Part shown: piece after piece, positions 11,614 through 20,322 of the stretch | Layout: each line of letters opens with the position of its first letter | How positions within the stretch are numbered: position 1 is the stretch's first letter | Assembly: GCA_958296345.1 (NCBI GenBank) | Contig: CATQIJ010000013.1 | Span: 434,001-498,000 of the forward strand | Reading direction: 5' to 3' | From: an uncultured Rhizobiaceae bacterium | Lineage (GTDB): Bacteria > Pseudomonadota > Alphaproteobacteria > Rhizobiales > Rhizobiaceae | Length of the DNA stretch: 64,000 nt | Notes under the pieces: generated by a model | Databases searched by the model: none | The model's input: only the letters and a program-made list of their open reading frames with translations | Told to the model about the DNA's origin: nothing | Position numbers and translations under genes: made by a program

Positions 11614-13185
11614 ATGAATAATATTGATAAACAACAGAACAAACGAATTTTTCTATTAGCATTGGCCGTGATGATAATCGCGACATTTGCTATGATAATG
11701 CAGTTCAAAATATTATTAGATATAGGTGCAGCTAGCACATCTCAGGTTATTGTTGTGTCCGCCACAGCAGTTATGCAAATGGCTGCCCTTTTGGTTATTA
11801 CACTACAAAAAGTCGGCGTTCGGTTAGAAGAAGTTCATAATCTTGCATATGCAGATGAACTTACTGGGCTGATAAATAGGCGTAAATTCAATGAAATTCT
11901 AGAGAGAACTTTACATAAGAGCCGTAAACAAAAGAAAAAAATTGGTATTCTTATTCTCGATCTTGATAAATTTAAGCACATTAACGACTGCTATGGCCAT
12001 GATGCTGGTGACAAAGTTATTTGTCAATTTGGGGAGCGTATTCAAAAAGCAGCCGATAGCTCATCCATTATCTGCCGAATGTCTGGTGATGAATTTGCAA
12101 TGTTGATTAAAGATGTCGGTGGTCAGAAGCAAGTTATGAAAATTTGCCAAACAGTCCTTAAAGAAATGAAAAAGCCTTTTATTTATGAGGGCAAAAAAAT
12201 TCTGGCTAGTGTTTCAATTGGTGCAGCACTTGTTGATGGCTTTGAGGACGAGGAATTGACTGCCTTAAGAATGGCTGATTACGCGTTGTTAAACTCAAAA
12301 GAAAATGGCCGTAATCAAGTTATGTTCTTTAGCTCCAAAATGGCTAATAAAATTAAACGTCGTAAGCATCTTGAGGCAAGCCTGTGTGATGCAATCTCTA
12401 ACGAGGTGTTGTCTTTAAATTACCAGCCATTTGTACTGCAAGAGAGCAGTACAATTTCTGGTGTCGAGGCTTTAATAAGATGGGAAGATCCTTTAGAAGG
12501 CCAAATCCTTCCGAGTGAATTCTTGCCAGTTGCACAAGAGCTCGCGCTTATCGATGAAATTGGTGAATATATATTAGAACGCGCGTGCCGTGAAATTAAA
12601 CCACTTAAAGACCTTCGTCTTGCTGTTAATATTAACCCTGCGCAATTTACCCATGAGGGGTTTGTAAAACAATTAAAACGCGTTCTTAAAAAGACAGGTT
12701 TTGAACCGAGTCGTCTTGAGCTAGAACTTGGGCAAAACTTACTGATTTCAAGTTCTAAAAAAATCAAATCTGACTTGGAAGAAATTCGTGCTTTGGGCGT
12801 AAAAATTGTTTTAGATGATTTTGGCTCAAGCTATTCTAATATGTTTTTCTTGCGTGATTTTAAATTAGATCGAGTTAAACTTGATCGTAATTTTGTATCT
12901 AACATGCGTAATGAAAAAGATGGTGATGAGACTATTGATAATATGATTGGTCTTGGCTCTACGTTCAGTAATAAACTGACGGTTGAAGGTATTGAAACAC
13001 AAGAACATCTTAACTCTCTTCAGCAAAACGACAGCAATGACCTACAAGGGTTTTTATTTTCTAAGCCACTTACAATATCTCAGCTTGAAGAATCACAAAT
13101 AATCACAGACTTCAAACAGCGTTATGCTAACAAAGATAAACTCTTTCAAACTAATTCTTCGCCAATAAATCGTATGGCAGGATAG
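11614..13185 (+). CDS. Membrane-anchored GGDEF-EAL protein (cyclic di-GMP turnover)
   Basis: 523 residues: two N-terminal membrane helices (about residues 10-30 and 40-60), a GGDEF domain (about 80-230) and an EAL domain (about 250-500). The GGDEF active site reads SGDEF (157-161), a conservative first-position change seen in some active cyclases. In the EAL domain E285-A-L is present with R-W following, as are [18 protein letters not shown] and VEGIET. The usual E-x-T-E segment reads ELGQ, so the second acidic residue is lost. Which activity dominates cannot be told. The ATG at 11614 follows AGGTGAT. It stands alone between the TVP38-type gene and lepA. Confidence 0.9.
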   Translation: MNNIDKQQNKRIFLLALAVMIIATFAMIMQFKILLDIGAASTSQVIVVSATAVMQMAALLVITLQKVGVRLEEVHNLAYADELTGLINRRKFNEILERTLHKSRKQKKKIGILILDLDKFKHINDCYGHDAGDKVICQFGERIQKAADSSSIICRMSGDEFAMLIKDVGGQKQVMKICQTVLKEMKKPFIYEGKKILASVSIGAALVDGFEDEELTALRMADYALLNSKENGRNQVMFFSSKMANKIKRRKHLEASLCDAISNEVLSLNYQPFVLQESSTISGVEALIRWEDPLEGQILPSEFLPVAQELALIDEIGEYILERACREIKPLKDLRLAVNINPAQFTHEGFVKQLKRVLKKTGFEPSRLELELGQNLLISSSKKIKSDLEEIRALGVKIVLDDFGSSYSNMFFLRDFKLDRVKLDRNFVSNMRNEKDGDETIDNMIGLGSTFSNKLTVEGIETQEHLNSLQQNDSNDLQGFLFSKPLTISQLEESQIITDFKQRYANKDKLFQTNSSPINRMAG

Positions 13186-13240
13186 CCATAGAGTACTAGA
13201 AGCCATTGCATTCTTTTACAAGAATGATAAATGCTTGTGT

Positions 13241-15088
13241 ATGAGCACACAGTTTACAGATTCAGCCCTTTCACAGGGCAAATACCCAGGCCGTGACAAG
13301 ATCCGCAACTTTTCTATTGTTGCGCATATTGACCATGGTAAATCAACGTTAGCAGATCGACTTATCCAAGATACGGGTACAGTTGCTGTGCGAGATATGT
13401 CTGAGCAAGTGCTCGACAATATGGATATTGAGCGTGAGCGCGGTATTACGATTAAAGCCCAAACCGTTCGTCTACATTATACGGCAAAAGATGGTGAGAC
13501 TTATGTATTAAATCTCATTGATACACCAGGTCATGTGGACTTTGCCTATGAGGTCTCTAGATCGCTTTCTGCTTGTGAAGGTTCATTACTGGTAGTTGAC
13601 GCCTCTCAAGGTGTTGAAGCGCAAACGCTTGCTAATGTTTATCAAGCAATCGACAATGATCATGAAATTGTATCAGTTCTAAATAAAATTGATTTGCCCG
13701 CCGCTGAACCTGATCGCATTAAAGAACAAATAGAAGAAGTTATTGGACTTGATGCTTCTAATGCAATTGAAGTTTCTGCGAAAACAGGACAAGGCATCAA
13801 GGAAGTTTTAGAAGCCATTGTAACTGATCTCCCTGCACCATCGCATGGCGAGGTTGATGCATCCCTGAAAGCTCTTCTTGTTGATAGTTGGTATGATGCT
13901 TATCTCGGCGTTATCGTTCTAGTTCGCGTGATAGATGGCATGATCAAAAAGGGGCAGACCATCAAGATGATGGGAACGGACGCTAAATACCTCATTGACC
14001 GCGTTGGTGTGATGACACCTAAAATGATCCCATTGGAACAATTAGGCCCTGGTGAAATCGGATTTATTACAGCTTCCATTAAAGAAGTCGCAGATACCCG
14101 CGTTGGTGACACAATTACTGAAGATAAAAAGCCGACTGCTGAAGCTCTTCCTGGCTTTAAACCAGCTCAACCCGTCGTGTTTTGTGGTTTGTTTCCAGTT
14201 GATGCTGCTGACTTTGAAGATCTTCGCGCAGCTATGGGTAAGCTTCGTCTTAATGATGCGAGCTTCTCATTTGAAATGGAATCATCAGCAGCGCTTGGAT
14301 TTGGTTTCCGTTGCGGCTTCCTAGGCCTACTTCACCTTGAAATTATTCAAGAACGTTTGGAGCGCGAATTTAATCTTGATCTAATCGCGACAGCACCAAG
14401 CGTTGTCTACGAATTGGATATTAAAAGAGAAGGCGTAATATTCCTTCATAACCCAGCAGATATGCCTGATGTTATGACGATCGAAGAAATTCGCGAGCCT
14501 TGGATTAGAGCTACAATTCTAACACCTGATGAATATTTGGGTGCAATTTTGAAATTGTGCCAAGACCGACGCGGTGTTCAGATTGATCTGACTTATGTCG
14601 GCAAACGCGCTATGCTTTCATATGATTTGCCGCTCAATGAAGTCGTCTTCGATTTTTATGATCGTCTAAAATCTATCTCTCGCGGATATGCAAGTTTTGA
14701 CTATCAAATTACAGATAACCGCGCTGGTGACCTTGTTAAAATGCAGGTTCTAGTCAATGACGAGCCTGTTGATGCTCTTTCAATGTTAGTTCACCGCTCA
14801 CAAGCCGAAAAGCGTGGGCGTGTTATGTGTGAAAAGCTAAAAGAGCTTATTCCGCGTCACTTGTTTAAAATTCCAATTCAGGCAGCTATTGGCGGCAAGG
14901 TGATTGCACGTGAAACACTTTCTGCCATGCGCAAAGATGTGACAGCTAAATGTTATGGCGGGGACGCTTCTCGCAAGCGCAAGCTGCTCGACAAACAAAA
15001 AGCGGGTAAAAAGAAAATGCGTCAATTCGGCCGCGTAGAAATTCCGCAAGAAGCATTTATTCAGGCACTTCGAATGGGTGATGAGTGA
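13241..15088 (+). CDS. lepA: Elongation factor 4 (LepA), back-translocase GTPase
   Basis: Ribosome-associated GTPase related to EF-G. I chose the ATG at 13241 ([12 protein letters not shown]); an in-frame TTG two codons upstream is less likely. The G-domain motifs are [14 protein letters not shown] (G1), [12 protein letters not shown] (G2), [18 protein letters not shown] (G3), NKIDLP (G4) and SAKTGQG (G5). The LepA-specific C-terminal domain ends with [20 protein letters not shown], which contacts the ribosome. At about 615 residues it matches the usual size. A small membrane-protein gene starts 8 nt after its stop. Confidence 0.97.
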   Translation: MSTQFTDSALSQGKYPGRDKIRNFSIVAHIDHGKSTLADRLIQDTGTVAVRDMSEQVLDNMDIERERGITIKAQTVRLHYTAKDGETYVLNLIDTPGHVDFAYEVSRSLSACEGSLLVVDASQGVEAQTLANVYQAIDNDHEIVSVLNKIDLPAAEPDRIKEQIEEVIGLDASNAIEVSAKTGQGIKEVLEAIVTDLPAPSHGEVDASLKALLVDSWYDAYLGVIVLVRVIDGMIKKGQTIKMMGTDAKYLIDRVGVMTPKMIPLEQLGPGEIGFITASIKEVADTRVGDTITEDKKPTAEALPGFKPAQPVVFCGLFPVDAADFEDLRAAMGKLRLNDASFSFEMESSAALGFGFRCGFLGLLHLEIIQERLEREFNLDLIATAPSVVYELDIKREGVIFLHNPADMPDVMTIEEIREPWIRATILTPDEYLGAILKLCQDRRGVQIDLTYVGKRAMLSYDLPLNEVVFDFYDRLKSISRGYASFDYQITDNRAGDLVKMQVLVNDEPVDALSMLVHRSQAEKRGRVMCEKLKELIPRHLFKIPIQAAIGGKVIARETLSAMRKDVTAKCYGGDASRKRKLLDKQKAGKKKMRQFGRVEIPQEAFIQALRMGDE

Positions 15089-15096
15089 GCTGATAC

Positions 15097-15549
15097 ATGT
15101 CACTAGACACTATCAGATTCCAAATATTGTTTTTCGCATTCATTTATATGATTCTTGCTTTGCAGGTATCAAATGGCTTTCCACCATTTTATATTGATCA
15201 AGAATGCAAATCGTATTCTTTGATTGAACAAAAGAAGTACGAAATATATCGGGATTTAAAGACTGCTTTTCCTTATTTTATTGCATTATTCGTTTCAATG
15301 CTTTTGATCGGTCTAACGGGTTCACCAATATTTGTTCTCAGCGGAGCTGTTTTTGCTTTTCTAATCGGTCTTGATAGACGTAAGCATATGAAGACTAGAA
15401 TTGGTCACCCACAAAAATGGCTTATGAATATATCACCGTTACTCAATATATTCATGCTGCGATATCCAATGGGTCTGTTTGACCTTTGGACATCGGGTAT
15501 AGTATTTCTGTTTGGCGGGATCATAATACTAAGCAATATAACAAACTGA
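15097..15549 (+). CDS. Uncharacterised small integral membrane protein
   Basis: 150 residues, not recognised as a known family. Hydrophobic segments lie at about residues 8-27, 58-92 (possibly two helices) and 125-145, with a charged loop between (IDQECKSYSLIEQKKYEIYRDLK) and a basic stretch LDRRKHMKTRIGHPQKW. It starts 8 nt after the lepA stop and is probably co-transcribed with lepA and the following TTC38-like gene. The start has no strong ribosome site, so coupling to lepA translation is plausible. No catalytic motif is visible. Confidence 0.6.
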   Translation: MSLDTIRFQILFFAFIYMILALQVSNGFPPFYIDQECKSYSLIEQKKYEIYRDLKTAFPYFIALFVSMLLIGLTGSPIFVLSGAVFAFLIGLDRRKHMKTRIGHPQKWLMNISPLLNIFMLRYPMGLFDLWTSGIVFLFGGIIILSNITN

Positions 15550-15572
15550 CATAAAAACCAGGAGAAAATCTA

Positions 15573-16961
15573 ATGGCTAATTCAGGCTTCGATACACGCG
15601 GTGTTCCAATATCATATGGAAATCAAGATGCTATTGATGGGCTTGAGCTTGCTATTGAAACGTCGCTTTCTTTTCGGGGTGATGCGATTGCTGTTATTGA
15701 TAAAACGCTTGAAGAACATCCTGATTTTATTATGGGGTGGCTGTTTAAAGCCGGTTGGCTGACACAAGCGATGGAGACGCGCATTTACTCGGAAATGGTC
15801 TCCGCACTTAGTGAAGCGGAAAACCGTTTATCAAAAGCCAATGACCGTGAAAAAGGCCATTATGAAGCTATTCATGCTTGGATAAACGGTGATTTTTATG
15901 GTGCAGTTCAGAAATGGGAAGCAGTTTTAACCGCCTATCCGCTTGACCTCTTTGCACTCGAGCTTGTGCATTATACTGATGTTCTTTTAGGTGATGTTGT
16001 TGGCCAACGCGACTGTGTTGGACGTGTTTTTAATCTTTGGGATGAAAGTATGCCAGGGTATGAATTTGTACTCGGGTTTTATTCTTTTGGCCTTGAAGAA
16101 AACAATAATTATTTTCAGGCAGAAGAAATGGGGCGTCGTGCATTAGCAATCCGCCCAGATAATCCATATGCCGTTCATGCTGTAAGTCATGTAATGGAAA
16201 TGAGTGGTCGCCAAGCCGGTGGCATTCGCTTCATGGCAGATCAGCGCAAACACTGGGGCGACTCAAATTTTGCCAACCATCTATGGTGGCATACAGCGCT
16301 TTATCATTTGGACCTTGAACAAAATGACAAGGCTTTTGAAATTTTTGATAGGCACCTTGATAGCCGTAGAAACGATGGCAATAAATATGAAGAACTGGAT
16401 GCTGCAGCATTACTTTGGCGTCTTAATCTTGCTGGCGAAAAATCTGGCGATCGCTGGGCGCATTTAGCTGATAAGTGGGAACCTTCTGCGCAAGATACTT
16501 TATATGCCTTTAATGATGTTCACGCGATGATGACGTTTGTTTCTGATGATAGAATTGACGCGCAAAAGAAACTTTTATCAGCCAATGAGCGCTATCTTAA
16601 AAATGCATCAGATGCGAATGTCGCGATGAGCCGTGAGATTGGCATTCCGTTCTGTCTTGCCATGCAAGATTTCAAATCGGAACGTTATGGTGATTGTGTA
16701 GACCGTCTATTACCAGTTAGATATATGACCCACAGGTTGGGCGGTAGCTTTGCGCAACGTGATGTCATCGGTTGGACATTGCTTGAAGCTGCACTGCGTT
16801 CAAAGCGCTATGATTTAGCACTTGGCCTTGCAAATGAACGCGCAGCATTAAAACCTACTTCTGTGCAAAATTGGCGAGCCGTATCGCGATCCTTTAAAGG
16901 ATTAGGCGATCATACAAAAGCTGACCGCGCAAATGCACGTGCAGACTCATTAATGGCCTAA
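15573..16961 (+). CDS. TTC38-like tetratricopeptide repeat protein
   Basis: 462-residue soluble helical-repeat protein. The segments NPYAVHAVSHVMEMSGRQAGG and FANHLWWHTALYHLDLEQND are the conserved core by which I recognise the TTC38 family, which is shared between bacteria and animals. Helix-turn-helix repeats run over most of the length (for example FIMGWLFKAGWL, PLDLFALELVHYTDVLLGD, RYLKNASDANVAMSR). The biochemical role of the family is unknown. A good ribosome site (AGGAGA) lies before the ATG. The gene ends only 5 nt before the end of the minus-strand TfoX-like remnant. Confidence 0.8.
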   Translation: MANSGFDTRGVPISYGNQDAIDGLELAIETSLSFRGDAIAVIDKTLEEHPDFIMGWLFKAGWLTQAMETRIYSEMVSALSEAENRLSKANDREKGHYEAIHAWINGDFYGAVQKWEAVLTAYPLDLFALELVHYTDVLLGDVVGQRDCVGRVFNLWDESMPGYEFVLGFYSFGLEENNNYFQAEEMGRRALAIRPDNPYAVHAVSHVMEMSGRQAGGIRFMADQRKHWGDSNFANHLWWHTALYHLDLEQNDKAFEIFDRHLDSRRNDGNKYEELDAAALLWRLNLAGEKSGDRWAHLADKWEPSAQDTLYAFNDVHAMMTFVSDDRIDAQKKLLSANERYLKNASDANVAMSREIGIPFCLAMQDFKSERYGDCVDRLLPVRYMTHRLGGSFAQRDVIGWTLLEAALRSKRYDLALGLANERAALKPTSVQNWRAVSRSFKGLGDHTKADRANARADSLMA

Positions 16962-16965
16962 ATAG

Positions 16966-17308
16966 CTATTTGGGTGGAAGGGTTTTTACAAAGCTCCAAG
17001 CTAAATCAACCCAATCTTGTAATTGTTGGTCAGAACAGTTTTTTTCCATCGACGAACACCATTCCTCCCATTTGTCTATCACCGTGTACGATTGGTATGG
17101 CGCCAACTCTTGACAAAGCTTCAGTCTGGTTTCCCTTTCCTACCCGAAACATAAAACGTGCTTCGCCTGTCTTTTGTCTGTCCGCACCACCAATCATGTT
17201 TCCATTCACCATAAAGCAAGCGCCACCCATCATACGTTTTTGTGAGATATTTTCAGTGAAATTTATACAGCTCAAAAAGCGTTGTGCTAATATTTCGTCA
17301 TAGGCCAT
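16966..17308 (-). pseudogene. TfoX N-terminal-domain protein, frameshifted in an A7 run
   Basis: An ATG at 17308 behind AGGAGAAAAG opens a TfoX_N-type protein: MAYDEILAQRFLSC, QKRMMGGACFMVNGNMIGG, ARFMFRVGKG and MGGMVFVDG. The frame then stops at 17030. The expected C-terminus (CSDQQLQDWVDLAWSFVKTL, ending PPK and TAG at 16968-16966) continues in another frame. Dropping one A from the A7 run (complement of 17039-17045) joins both into 113 residues, the size of stand-alone TfoX_N proteins. The C-terminal part is well conserved in type, so the lesion is recent, or the run is slippery, or it is a base-calling error. Function of stand-alone TfoX_N proteins is unknown. Confidence 0.7.
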
Positions 17309-17559
17309 CAAGCTTTTCTCCTGTGGATGAACCAGAATGCAAATCCAAATAAAACAAACTGTAAAGTACTGGCACCCGCTTCTACAATTATCCATTTTTG
17401 AATTGAAGGCGCCACATATTTAGCGGGCTCGGCCAAAACGATGTAGGCAGCAAGAAAAAGCCCAAATGACAATGAAACTTCCATGGATTTTCGTAATGTT
17501 ACAGCTCCCATAGAATAGATCGACAAAGCAAAACTTAGGATGAGAGCTTGAATAATCAT
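17308..17559 (-). CDS. Small membrane protein, C-terminal part of a split four-helix protein
   Basis: 83 residues with three hydrophobic helices (about 1-20, 30-45 and 60-78) and a basic C-terminus (IHRRKA). The segment IVLAEPAKYV is followed by a final helix. Its ATG overlaps the stop of the upstream 48-codon frame as ATGA, and its TGA overlaps the ATG of the TfoX-type gene (TGATG), so the three frames are tightly packed. The upstream frame supplies a first helix and a conserved-looking loop (FVRNEPIFVLGSVR). I therefore suspect that both frames are one original protein of about 131 residues split by a one-base change. Two separately translated subunits with coupled starts are the alternative. 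Family unknown. Confidence 0.5.
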   Translation of the reverse strand: MIIQALILSFALSIYSMGAVTLRKSMEVSLSFGLFLAAYIVLAEPAKYVAPSIQKWIIVEAGASTLQFVLFGFAFWFIHRRKA

Positions 17560-17702
17560 CGCACCGAACCGAGCACGAAAATCGGTTCATTGCGCACGAA
17601 AATGATTGTCTCAAAGTGTTTTACATTAATCACAAAATGAGACAGCCCTTGAACACCAAATGAGACCACTATGAAGGTTAAGATTGATAATATGTGTTTC
17701 AT
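17556..17702 (-). CDS. 48-residue membrane peptide, probable N-terminal part of the split protein downstream
   Basis: An ATG at 17702 preceded by AAGAAGAAA opens a 48-codon frame: one hydrophobic helix (ILSILTFIVVSFGVQGL) followed by a soluble stretch (HFVINVKHFETIIFVRNEP). It ends in TGA overlapping the next gene's ATG by four bases. The small spacing to the MAPEG gene (25 nt) places it in the same operon. Whether it is an independent small protein or the broken-off N-terminus of the next frame cannot be settled here. Confidence 0.5.
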   Translation of the reverse strand: MKHILSILTFIVVSFGVQGLSHFVINVKHFETIIFVRNEPIFVLGSVR

Positions 17703-17727
17703 GAAATTTCTTCTTGCCACTTGTGTT

Positions 17728-18174
17728 TTAAACCGTAATCACAGCATAAATTGCAACATATGCCAAAATAATGTTGCTTAGTAACCCACCCACAAAAACA
17801 ATCGTTCTTGGGCCTCCAGCAACCTTACCCACGCCGCTATAATAGATGGCCCAAAATCCCATGCGAAACACAAAATATATTCCAGCCAACCAATTCACTA
17901 ATGTTGGCGAACCTCCAGCTATAATAGCGACCAACAAAGCCCACCCAAAGGCAGGCATGTTTTCTGTGGCGTTTGAATATGTTCGTAGTACCCTAAAGCT
18001 GAGGCTGGAATGATCAAACTTCAGCGGCAAACCTGGAGTTTGCTCTTCTTTAATAAATGCCAAGGGGGCGTTCAGAAAGTTTTGGATAAGAATACTGAGT
18101 GATAATAACGCCAGTACCAAAAAAGATGGCTGATAATTATTCAAATATGGCAGAGCATCAAAGAGTGAATTCAT
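17728..18174 (-). CDS. MAPEG family membrane protein
   Basis: 148-residue, four-helix inner-membrane protein. The family signature RVLRTYSNATENMPAF (about residues 62-77) matches the R-x-x-x-N-x-x-E-N pattern of membrane-associated eicosanoid/glutathione-metabolism proteins, and FRMGFWAIYYSG is the later conserved Arg/Tyr-containing segment. Bacterial members are thought to be glutathione transferases or peroxidases. Whether this one is catalytic is not clear. It has an AAGGAT ribosome site and lies between the YCII-type gene and the small membrane proteins, in an operon divergent from the TetR gene. Confidence 0.85.
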   Translation of the reverse strand: MNSLFDALPYLNNYQPSFLVLALLSLSILIQNFLNAPLAFIKEEQTPGLPLKFDHSSLSFRVLRTYSNATENMPAFGWALLVAIIAGGSPTLVNWLAGIYFVFRMGFWAIYYSGVGKVAGGPRTIVFVGGLLSNIILAYVAIYAVITV

Positions 18175-18210
18175 TTTATATAATCCTTCGTTTAGAGTTT
18201 TCTGTTTGAA

Positions 18211-18528
18211 CTACATATCCATCTCTATGGCTTGCGCTATTTCAATTGTACCTGTTCCGCTTAAATGAGGGCATCCTGCTGCCATCGCGATGGCATCATC
18301 CATTGTCTCTGCTTGTATTATAGTAATCCCTGATAACGGATTTGATCCGCCATTTTCCTCTACACCCGTCGAGGTAATTGTCTTTGACATCCCCACTGGC
18401 ATGCCTGGATCGACCACAGCATCGCCAAGCCCTTGGCTCCATGCTTTCCATGCTACCATATGCGCAGCGCCATCTTCTTTGCTCTGAATATCTGGTTTGC
18501 CATGATAGGCGAGTATAAATTTTGGCAT
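18211..18528 (-). CDS. YCII-related (YciI-like) protein
   Basis: 105 residues with the ferredoxin-like YCII fold: FILAYHGKPD at the N-terminus, GVEENGGSNPLSGITIIQAETMDDAIAMAAGCPHL towards the C-terminus (quoted in two overlapping family blocks, GVEENGGSNPLSG and TMDDAIAMAAGCP). Such proteins occur alone or beside ECF sigma and stress genes; enzymatic activity is mostly undefined. CGGAGATAA is its ribosome site. It is the first gene of the operon divergent from tetR, so it is the likeliest direct target of that repressor. Confidence 0.8.
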   Translation of the reverse strand: MPKFILAYHGKPDIQSKEDGAAHMVAWKAWSQGLGDAVVDPGMPVGMSKTITSTGVEENGGSNPLSGITIIQAETMDDAIAMAAGCPHLSGTGTIEIAQAIEMDM

Positions 18529-18578
18529 CTAATTATCTCCGATTAAAAGTTACTTGATTAATTTGGCAGAATTTTAAA

Positions 18579-18594
18579 TATGTTAAAGAACATA
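18579..18594. promoter_or_regulatory. Palindrome between tetR and its divergent operon, candidate operator
   Basis: TATGTTAAAGAACATA is a perfect 6-bp inverted repeat with a 4-nt spacer. It lies 38 nt before the TetR-type ATG and 51 nt before the YCII-type ATG. A 16-bp palindrome in the shared intergenic region of a tetR and a divergent operon is the usual arrangement of a TetR-family operator. The assignment is by position only. Confidence 0.5.
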
Positions 18595-18632
18595 ATTAGA
18601 TTTCTGCTTAAAATAAAAAATGGAACATTCAA

Positions 18633-19229
18633 ATGCCCTATAGCGCTGAACATAAAGAAAAGACGCGGTCAAAAATTGTTGAGTCTGCCCGTGTTCTCTT
18701 CAATATCCATGGATTTCATAATGTGACAATTGAAATGATTATGTCAGAAGCAAACCTGACACGTGGAGGGTTTTATAATCATTTTAAAAATAAAGAAGCT
18801 TTATTCGCTGAGGCGGTTTCTAGCTTTTTGATGGGACGCGGCGCTCAGTGGAGAGAGGAAGCAGGAATTGACCTTGGTAATCTCAAACCAGAAATGGCAT
18901 TGCATATGATTGATGCATATCTCTCCTCAAAACATCTAGGTGACTTAGAAAACCAGTGTCCAATGATTGCCTTGCCTACTGATGTTGCACGTTCTAGCCC
19001 AGAGGTTCAAAATTCTTTTCAACAATTGCTAAACGCTATGGTCTGGTTATTTGAAGTTAATATGGATTCAAATCAAGATAATAGCCGGCAAGACGCGCTT
19101 TCTGTTGCTGCACTTTGTGTAGGAGGGATGGTGTTGGCACGTACAATGCCCGATTCAAATTTGGCAGAAGAAATTCGGGTAGCCGCACATAAAGCTGCAA
19201 CAAAACTTTATCAATCCAAGATGGCTTGA
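18633..19229 (+). CDS. TetR/AcrR family transcriptional regulator
   Basis: 198 residues. The N-terminal helix-turn-helix is typical: RSKIVESARVLFNIHGFHNVTIEMIMSEANL (read as ARVLFNIHGFHNVTI and EANLTRGGFYNHFKNKEALF), followed by a ligand-binding C-terminal domain with Cys residues (NQCPMIALP, ALCVGGMVLART). The TRGGFYNHFKNKEALF and CPMIALPTDVARS segments resemble regulators of the AcuR/NemR-like branch, which respond to electrophiles or small organic molecules. It is divergent from the YCII-MAPEG operon and separated by 104 nt carrying a palindrome, so autoregulation and repression of that operon are likely. Confidence 0.88.
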   Translation: MPYSAEHKEKTRSKIVESARVLFNIHGFHNVTIEMIMSEANLTRGGFYNHFKNKEALFAEAVSSFLMGRGAQWREEAGIDLGNLKPEMALHMIDAYLSSKHLGDLENQCPMIALPTDVARSSPEVQNSFQQLLNAMVWLFEVNMDSNQDNSRQDALSVAALCVGGMVLARTMPDSNLAEEIRVAAHKAATKLYQSKMA

Positions 19230-19344
19230 AAAACTTGATAATATCACAAAAGATTTTACTGGTTTGTCGTTCGTTAAACTTTTATAAAGTTTTTAGTAAG
19301 ATTGTATTCATTTATTATGCCTCTCCTAAAATAGGAACAATTTC

Positions 19345-20121
19345 TTGCGTAAGTTAGTAATCATAGCACTTGCCTTAATCGTTACTGCCTGTACAGGCGG
19401 CCCTACAACTGTGCTTGATGTTAGCTTAGCAGTTACTAATCCGCGATTTGGTGATCATGACCCTGTTGTTTGGGAAAATTTACGTCCTACACAGTATCCT
19501 GTTCACGGTATTGATGTTTCTAAATGGCAGGGTGATATTGACTGGCGTACAGCAAAACGTGGCGGCGTTGCATTTGCGTTTATTAAAGCGACTGAAGGTG
19601 GTGACCACACAGATAAGGCATTTAGACAATATTGGGATGGGGCAGGCCGTGCTGGTGTTCCACGTGGGGCATATCATTTTTATTATTTCTGCCGAACAGC
19701 AGCAGAGCAAGCACGCTGGTTCATTCGCAATGTTCCAAAAGACCCAAAGGCTCTCCCACCCGTATTAGATATGGAATGGAACCATAGTTCATCTTGTAAA
19801 TACAAGCCGACAGCTGCAAAAATCCGTTCTGAAATGCGTACTTATCTTCGTATCATGAGAACTCATTACGGCAAGAAACCATTGGTTTATACAACGGTCG
19901 ATTTTTATAAAGACAACAATCTTAGCTCAATGCGCAATGTAGAATTTTGGCTTCGATCAGTAGCCGCACACCCAAAAGATGTTTACCCCGGTCAACGCTG
20001 GTCATTCTGGCAATATACAGGTACGGGCAAAATTCCTGGCATTAAAGGTGACACGGACATTAATGTGTTTGGCGGCAACCCTGCTAAGTGGCGCAAGTGG
20101 GTAGAAGCTCGCACGAATTAA
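19345..20121 (+). CDS. GH25 lysozyme-type lipoprotein (putative peptidoglycan hydrolase)
   Basis: 258 residues. The lipoprotein signal ends at VTAC (Cys16), so it is probably membrane-anchored in the periplasm. The glycoside hydrolase 25 domain covers about residues 50-250: HGIDVSKWQGDIDW, FAFIKATEGGDHTD, GVPRGAYHFYYFC, and the catalytic D-x-E in PVLDMEW, then YTTVDFYKD, FWQYTGTGKIPGI and DINVFGG. GH25 enzymes cleave the N-acetylmuramic acid-GlcNAc bond. The start is a TTG at 19345 with AGGAACA eight bases upstream; no better ATG precedes the signal peptide. A host-wall remodelling role is the likely one; a secreted bacteriolytic role is less so given the lipid anchor. Confidence 0.88.
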   Translation: MRKLVIIALALIVTACTGGPTTVLDVSLAVTNPRFGDHDPVVWENLRPTQYPVHGIDVSKWQGDIDWRTAKRGGVAFAFIKATEGGDHTDKAFRQYWDGAGRAGVPRGAYHFYYFCRTAAEQARWFIRNVPKDPKALPPVLDMEWNHSSSCKYKPTAAKIRSEMRTYLRIMRTHYGKKPLVYTTVDFYKDNNLSSMRNVEFWLRSVAAHPKDVYPGQRWSFWQYTGTGKIPGIKGDTDINVFGGNPAKWRKWVEARTN

Positions 20122-20127
20122 TCAATT

Positions 20128-20170
20128 TTCCTTATTTAGGATTCTGCTATGCTGTTCCATAAATAAGGAA
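20128..20170. repeat. 11-bp perfect inverted repeat, AT-rich hairpin after the GH25 gene
   Basis: Arms TTCCTTATTTA (20128-20138) and TAAATAAGGAA (20160-20170) are exactly complementary with a 21-nt loop. It begins 6 nt after the GH25 stop and there is no T tract after it, so a classical terminator is unlikely. It could be an mRNA 3' stabilising hairpin or an operator. The right arm contains the possible ribosome site and first base of the start codon of the SDR remnant. Confidence 0.45.
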
Positions 20171-20281
20171 TGAGCGTATAAAAAAGCTTTTATTACAGGT
20201 GGCAATGGCAATATTGGGCGGTTATTAGCTGAAGGACTAGTAACCAAAAACATAGACATTGAAACCGAATTACAATCTTGA
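20170..20281 (+). pseudogene. N-terminal fragment of an NAD(P)-binding SDR/epimerase-type protein
   Basis: One frame reads YKKAFITGGNGNIGRLLAEGLV, quoted here as KAFITGGNGNIGRLLAEGL, the Rossmann-fold start (TGGxGxIG) of an extended short-chain dehydrogenase. It loses similarity after about 22 residues and stops at 20279-20281. The ATG at 20170 is out of frame with it; one base lost near the A6 run would reconnect them. Only about 35 codons remain where a family member has 250-320, so this is a remnant of a deleted gene rather than a functional product. Confidence 0.55.
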
Positions 20282-20322
20282 ACAAAGCGCTCAATGGATG
20301 TTTGGTTTTTTCGAAAAATAAA

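Noticed and set aside
17420-17614. A 64-codon minus frame overlapping the split membrane protein
   Set aside because: Cys/Ser-rich shadow frame; the two overlapping membrane frames with a ribosome site and ATGA junction explain the region better.
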